NCBI GenBank assembly: GCA_014799675.1
Contig: JAAVHM010000039.1
Location: 1-7,983, forward strand
Direction of reading: 5' to 3'
DNA length: 7,983 bases
Source of the DNA: Ruminococcus sp.
GTDB lineage: Bacteria; Bacillota; Clostridia; Oscillospirales; Ruminococcaceae
Below, piece by piece: positions 4,930 through 7,983 of this stretch. The notes beneath the pieces were generated by a model. The model worked only from the letters and a program-made list of their open reading frames with translations, was not told where the DNA came from and ran no database searches. Numbering within the stretch: position 1 is the first letter of the stretch; each line of letters starts with the position of its first letter. The translations under genes were made by a program, and so were the position numbers.

Positions 4930-6156
4930 TCAGCCTGCCGCCGCAACCGCCGTGGAAAAAGCGATCTGCAAATTAAATCCCCCAGTGTAAGCGTCAATAT
5001 CAAGAATTTCCCCCGCAAAGAAAAGCCCCTGCACAAGCTTGGACTCCATAGTTTTCGGGTTCACCTCGGAAAGCTTCACGCCGCCGCTTGTGATTATGGC
5101 TTCGCTGATCGGACGGAAATCCCGCACCGTTACGGGGAAATTTTTCAGAAGCTTAACAAGTCCCGCGCGCTCCTGCTTTGTAACGGAATTCACCTGCTTT
5201 TCGGGAGCAATACCCGACAGCTCCACAACAACGGGAATCATTTTTGAGGGCAAAAGCTTTGACAAAGAATTCGCAAAAATTCTATTGGGGTTCTCGGAAA
5301 AATCACGCTGTATGCGCTTGTCCAAAGCGTTATCGTCAAGGGCGGGCTTCATGTCGATAAGTATTTTGTAACGTCCTCTCTCCATGTCCCGAATGTGACT
5401 TGACGCGCTTAAAATAAGCGGTCCTGACACGCCGAAATGGGTGAAAAGCATTTCCCCCTGTTCCTTGAAAATTACCTTGTTTTTCTTGTCGTCCCGAACT
5501 GTAACACTGACATTTTTCAGAGAAAGCCCCGTCATTTCGGAGCAGTAATTTTCCTCGCTGACAAGGGGGACAAGGGAGGGCTTCAACGCCGTGACGGTGT
5601 GTCCCAGAGCCTGTGCAAATTTGTAGCCGTCGCCGTCCGAGCCTGTGACAGGGTAGGATTTTCCCCCCGTTGCAATAAGTACGGAAACGGCGTTAAAAAT
5701 ATCGTTCCCGCAGCGGACGCCCACTATAACGCCGTCCTCCGCAAGGACTTCCGAGACCCGCTTGTGTATTACTTTTACGCCGCTTTTTTTGCAGGCGTTT
5801 TCAAGGGCGGAAACAATGTCCCCCGCCTTGTCGCTTACGGGAAAAACACGGTTTCCGCGCTCCGTTTTCAGCGGCACGCCGAGATTCTCGAAAAATTCCA
5901 TGCAGTCATAACAGTTAAAATTGCTGTACGCCGAATAAAGGAATTTCCCGCCCACGGGAATGTTCTCAAAAAATTCCTCGTCTGTGCATTGGTTGGTAAC
6001 GTTGCACCTGCCCTTGCCGGTAATGGCAAGCTTTCTTCCAAGACGGTCGTTGCGCTCAAAAAGCAGGACTTTTTTGCCGTTTCTTGCCGCGGTACAAGCC
6101 GCCATAAGTCCCGCCGCGCCGCCGCCGATTATTATGATATCGTAATTCTCTTTCAT
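4930..6156 (-). CDS. HI0933/BaiN-like FAD-dependent oxidoreductase
   Basis: A 408-residue flavoprotein of the HI0933 (YhiN/BaiN) family. The N-terminal Rossmann fold binds FAD: DIIIIGGGAAGLMAA (residues 6-20, GxGxxG at 11-16) with E34 at the end of the second strand. The family block LGRKLAITGKGRCNVTN lies at 39-55, ATGGKSYPVTGSDGDGY at about 162-178, and a C-terminal FAD-contact block, LFFAGEILDIDAYTGGFNLQIAFSTA, near 378-403. Length and ends are normal for the family. Most members have no proven reaction; BaiN in Clostridium has been linked to bile acid reduction, which should not be assumed here. The start overlaps the stop of the RpiR gene by ATGA, so translation is coupled. A small hairpin (4924-4938) places the TGA stop in its three-base loop. 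Confidence 0.92.
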   Translation of the reverse strand: MKENYDIIIIGGGAAGLMAACTAARNGKKVLLFERNDRLGRKLAITGKGRCNVTNQCTDEEFFENIPVGGKFLYSAYSNFNCYDCMEFFENLGVPLKTERGNRVFPVSDKAGDIVSALENACKKSGVKVIHKRVSEVLAEDGVIVGVRCGNDIFNAVSVLIATGGKSYPVTGSDGDGYKFAQALGHTVTALKPSLVPLVSEENYCSEMTGLSLKNVSVTVRDDKKNKVIFKEQGEMLFTHFGVSGPLILSASSHIRDMERGRYKILIDMKPALDDNALDKRIQRDFSENPNRIFANSLSKLLPSKMIPVVVELSGIAPEKQVNSVTKQERAGLVKLLKNFPVTVRDFRPISEAIITSGGVKLSEVNPKTMESKLVQGLFFAGEILDIDAYTGGFNLQIAFSTAVAAAG

Positions 6157-7067
6157 ATATTATCGTTATCTTTCTTTTGGAAATCATAATCCTGATCGTC
6201 TGAATTTTCGTAAACCTCGTACTCGTCGTAAATATTTTCCAGACGCTCGTAATTCTTTACAACATAGTCGCTTTTCCGCAAGCCCACCGCCACAATAAGG
6301 GCGTTTATCACGCTCATAGGCGCAACAAGGGAGTCCGCAAAGGAGACCATGTCGCTCCTTGCAAGCAGAATATTGTCCGCATAAGCCGCCAGCGGAGAAG
6401 CCTTGCAGTCGGTGATCGCAATTACCTTTGCCCCTCTTGACGAAGCGTACTTGAACGCCTTGACCGTGTGCTTTGAGTAGCGGGGGAAGCTTATTCCTAT
6501 CATAATATCGTCCACGCCGATGTTTAAGATCTGCTCGAACATTTCGCTTGTGGAAGTGGTATGCACAAGCTTGACGTTCTCAAACATCATGTTGAAATAG
6601 AACGACAAAAATCTCGCCAGTACCGCCGCGGAACGCGCGCCTATTACATAAATATTTTTCGCGCGGCAAAGGGTGTCCACAGTGCGGTGGAATTCCTCCT
6701 TGTCCCCCTCGTCAAGGGTCTTGCGTATCTTGTCCATGTCCATGTTCAGGACCTTTTCGTACACGTCCTCGCCACTCATCTGGTCGTTCATAACGTCGAT
6801 CCTCTGCACCGCCGTGAGCTTGTTGCTTGTGTACTCCTTTAACGCCCTCTGCAATTCGGGGTAGCCCTCAAAGCCAAGCTCCGTGGCGAAACGCACCACC
6901 GTGGATTCGCTTACGCCGACGATAGAGCCAAGCCTTGAAGCCGTCATAAACGCCGCCTTGTCGTAGGTGGTCATAATGTATTCGGCAATTTTTTTGTGTC
7001 CCTTTGAAAGCGAGGGGAGAATTTCCTCCAGCCTGTTAAAAAGGTTTGCGTTTGGTTCGTTTGCCAT
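6153..7067 (-). CDS. MurR/RpiR-family transcriptional regulator
   Basis: A 304-residue regulator with an N-terminal RpiR-type helix-turn-helix (residues 1-77; recognition region SESTVVRFATELGFEGYPELQ in part at 53-73) and a SIS sugar-phosphate-binding domain (about 128-265, with YVIGARSAAVLARFL at 140-154 and IGISFPRYSKHT at 190-201). Members typically sense a phosphosugar and control sugar or cell-wall recycling genes; no such genes are in the window, so the target and effector are unknown. The C-terminus (280-304) is an acidic Asp/Glu/Asn-rich tail. The start at 7067 is chosen because AAAGGAG lies 8 bases upstream; the in-frame extension to 7241 only overlaps the DUF3006 gene. It overlaps the flavoprotein gene by 4 bases (ATGA) and follows DUF3006 by 28 bases. 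Confidence 0.9.
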   Translation of the reverse strand: MANEPNANLFNRLEEILPSLSKGHKKIAEYIMTTYDKAAFMTASRLGSIVGVSESTVVRFATELGFEGYPELQRALKEYTSNKLTAVQRIDVMNDQMSGEDVYEKVLNMDMDKIRKTLDEGDKEEFHRTVDTLCRAKNIYVIGARSAAVLARFLSFYFNMMFENVKLVHTTSTSEMFEQILNIGVDDIMIGISFPRYSKHTVKAFKYASSRGAKVIAITDCKASPLAAYADNILLARSDMVSFADSLVAPMSVINALIVAVGLRKSDYVVKNYERLENIYDEYEVYENSDDQDYDFQKKDNDNI

Positions 7068-7095
7068 TGAAATTACTCCTTTATTTTCGGGGAAT

Positions 7096-7302
7096 TCATT
7101 CCCATAAATTATTTTGCATTTCAATAATTTTTTTTCGTCTCTCGTCTGTAGCATTTTCGTCCTTAACATATGTATCGTTTTGGAGGACAACAACGTCCCC
7201 CTCCCTGATATTTTCAGCAAGCATTTTTCGGGGAACTTCAAAATAATTTTCCCCGTCCTCTATAACGGCAATACCCTCTGTTATTCTATCAATAATAAGC
7301 AT
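7096..7302 (-). CDS. DUF3006-family small protein
   Basis: A 68-residue protein with the DUF3006 pattern: MLIIDRITEGIAVIED, then FEVPRKMLAENIREGDVV (about 23-40), then ATDERRKKIIEMQNNLW (about 51-67). The family has no assigned reaction; it is a small beta-barrel-like fold, and members are often found next to ComEC-like MBL-fold proteins, as here. The ATG at 7302 is preferred because family members begin close to an IDR motif; an in-frame TTG at 7317 that overlaps the upstream stop is the alternative. With the ATG, the gene starts 11 bases after the MBL stop. Confidence 0.85.
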   Translation of the reverse strand: MLIIDRITEGIAVIEDGENYFEVPRKMLAENIREGDVVVLQNDTYVKDENATDERRKKIIEMQNNLWE

Positions 7303-7313
7303 TTTTATCAACT

Positions 7314-7983
7314 TCAATCTTCTTTATTTTTATTATTTTTGGAACTGTCCTTGCTCGTTTTTACAAAAATTTCGTCCCCGTCCGAATAAATAATAACAGT
7401 GCCGTCCGTGTCGTTTCGGTAAACCTTTGCCCCCGAGGAATTTATAGTGTCCATTGTCTCCTTGTGGGGGTGTCCGTAGCTGTTGTCATTGCCGCATTGT
7501 ATAACGCATATGTCGGGGGAGACCGCCTCGTAAAAATCCTCGCAGGAGGAAGTGCTGCTGCCGTGGTGCCCCACTTTGAGAACGTCCGAATCAACGTCCG
7601 CGCCGTTTTCAAGAATGTCAAGCTCCGCTTCCTTTTCCGCGTCACCCGTGAAAAGATAGGAAGTCCTGCCGTAAGTAAGCCTTATCACAACCGAGTAATT
7701 GTTCAAGTCCTTGTAATCATCAACAGGGGCAAGCACTTCAAATTTCGGGGGAGTTTTGCCCTCTGCGGAAGCCTTTGCGCTTGCAAGCGTGTATGTAGTG
7801 TCGGGCTTTGCGGCGGTAAGCTTCAGGGACTTGTCCTTTAACGCCTGAACAAATCTCTCGTAGGTTTTGGTCGTGGGGGTCATATCGTCGGAAACTCTGG
7901 GAGCGATCACTTTTTCCACTTCGATCTCGGTAATAATATCTTCCATTCCTCCGATGTGGTCGGTGTGAGGGTGTGTCGCAATA
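7314..7983 (-). CDS. ComEC-like metallo-beta-lactamase-fold hydrolase, N-terminus cut off by window edge
   Basis: The reading frame runs off the right edge; 222 residues are visible. The fragment opens IATHPHTDHIGGMEDI, holding the full HxHxDH metal motif at visible residues 4-9, so the ATG at 7946 is internal and not the start. Later metal-site features are SYLFTGDAE (D114 a likely bridging ligand), KVGHHGSSTSS (136-146) and SYGHPH (168-173). These match the C-terminal MBL domain of ComEC/Rec2 and the many free-standing homologues, which are probably phosphodiesterase- or nuclease-like; no DNA-uptake role can be assumed because no ComEC membrane domain is visible. The C-terminus is a hydrophilic Lys/Asn/Asp tail. 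It begins a run with DUF3006, RpiR and the flavoprotein. Confidence 0.9.
   Translation of the reverse strand, partial: IATHPHTDHIGGMEDIITEIEVEKVIAPRVSDDMTPTTKTYERFVQALKDKSLKLTAAKPDTTYTLASAKASAEGKTPPKFEVLAPVDDYKDLNNYSVVIRLTYGRTSYLFTGDAEKEAELDILENGADVDSDVLKVGHHGSSTSSCEDFYEAVSPDICVIQCGNDNSYGHPHKETMDTINSSGAKVYRNDTDGTVIIYSDGDEIFVKTSKDSSKNNKNKED

Noticed and set aside
5437..6189. 250-residue + strand open frame opposite the flavoprotein gene
   Set aside because: It is a shadow of a clearly recognised flavoprotein in GC-rich DNA, with no family motifs of its own.
7068..7241. 58-residue N-terminal extension of the RpiR regulator
   Set aside because: It overlaps the DUF3006 gene in another frame; the RpiR family start and ribosome site fit 7067.

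Overview
The window looks like chromosomal DNA from a Gram-positive anaerobe of the Clostridia, most likely a Ruminococcus-like member of the Oscillospiraceae. This rests on strong AGGAGG-type ribosome sites, a textbook sigma-A promoter, short ATGA-style gene overlaps, and the protein families present: PocR-type sensor, YjfB motility protein, HI0933 flavoprotein, RpiR regulator, and an MBL protein paired with DUF3006. The genus is an inference from the gene families, not a proven assignment.

Layout. Positions 1-1552 are read on the + strand: a consensus promoter, a soluble PocR-domain chemoreceptor-like protein, and a small YjfB-type motility protein, closed by a strong hairpin terminator. 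Everything from 1824 to the right edge is read on the - strand. From right to left this is: (i) a tight four-gene run, MBL-fold hydrolase (cut by the window edge), DUF3006 protein, RpiR-type regulator and HI0933/BaiN-like flavoprotein; (ii) a GNAT acetyltransferase directly coupled to an AT-rich SUKH-3 immunity-like gene; (iii) a YkgJ-type cysteine-cluster protein coupled to an HD-domain nucleotidase-like hydrolase; (iv) a monocistronic gene for an unrecognised Cys/Pro/His-rich protein with its own promoter and a structured leader.

The least ordinary part is 1617-2670. The unrecognised Cys/Pro-rich gene is bracketed by two large palindromic, MITE-like elements. One is a 207-bp nested palindrome (1617-1823), which touches the gene's stop codon. 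The other is a 99-bp near-perfect palindrome (2572-2670), which lies just upstream of its promoter and supplies the stop codon of the next gene. Each is flanked by a short direct repeat (TTA and GATA respectively). They share a 24-nt core (22 of 24 identical) in opposite orientation, so they look like related repeats. The other foreign-looking gene is the SUKH-3 gene, about 35% GC among neighbours that locally reach 60% or more, with no toxin visible nearby.

I see no tRNA, rRNA, CRISPR array, transposase or phage gene. No complete new multi-gene system is evident. The best candidates for something undescribed are the paired palindromic elements and the protein gene between them.
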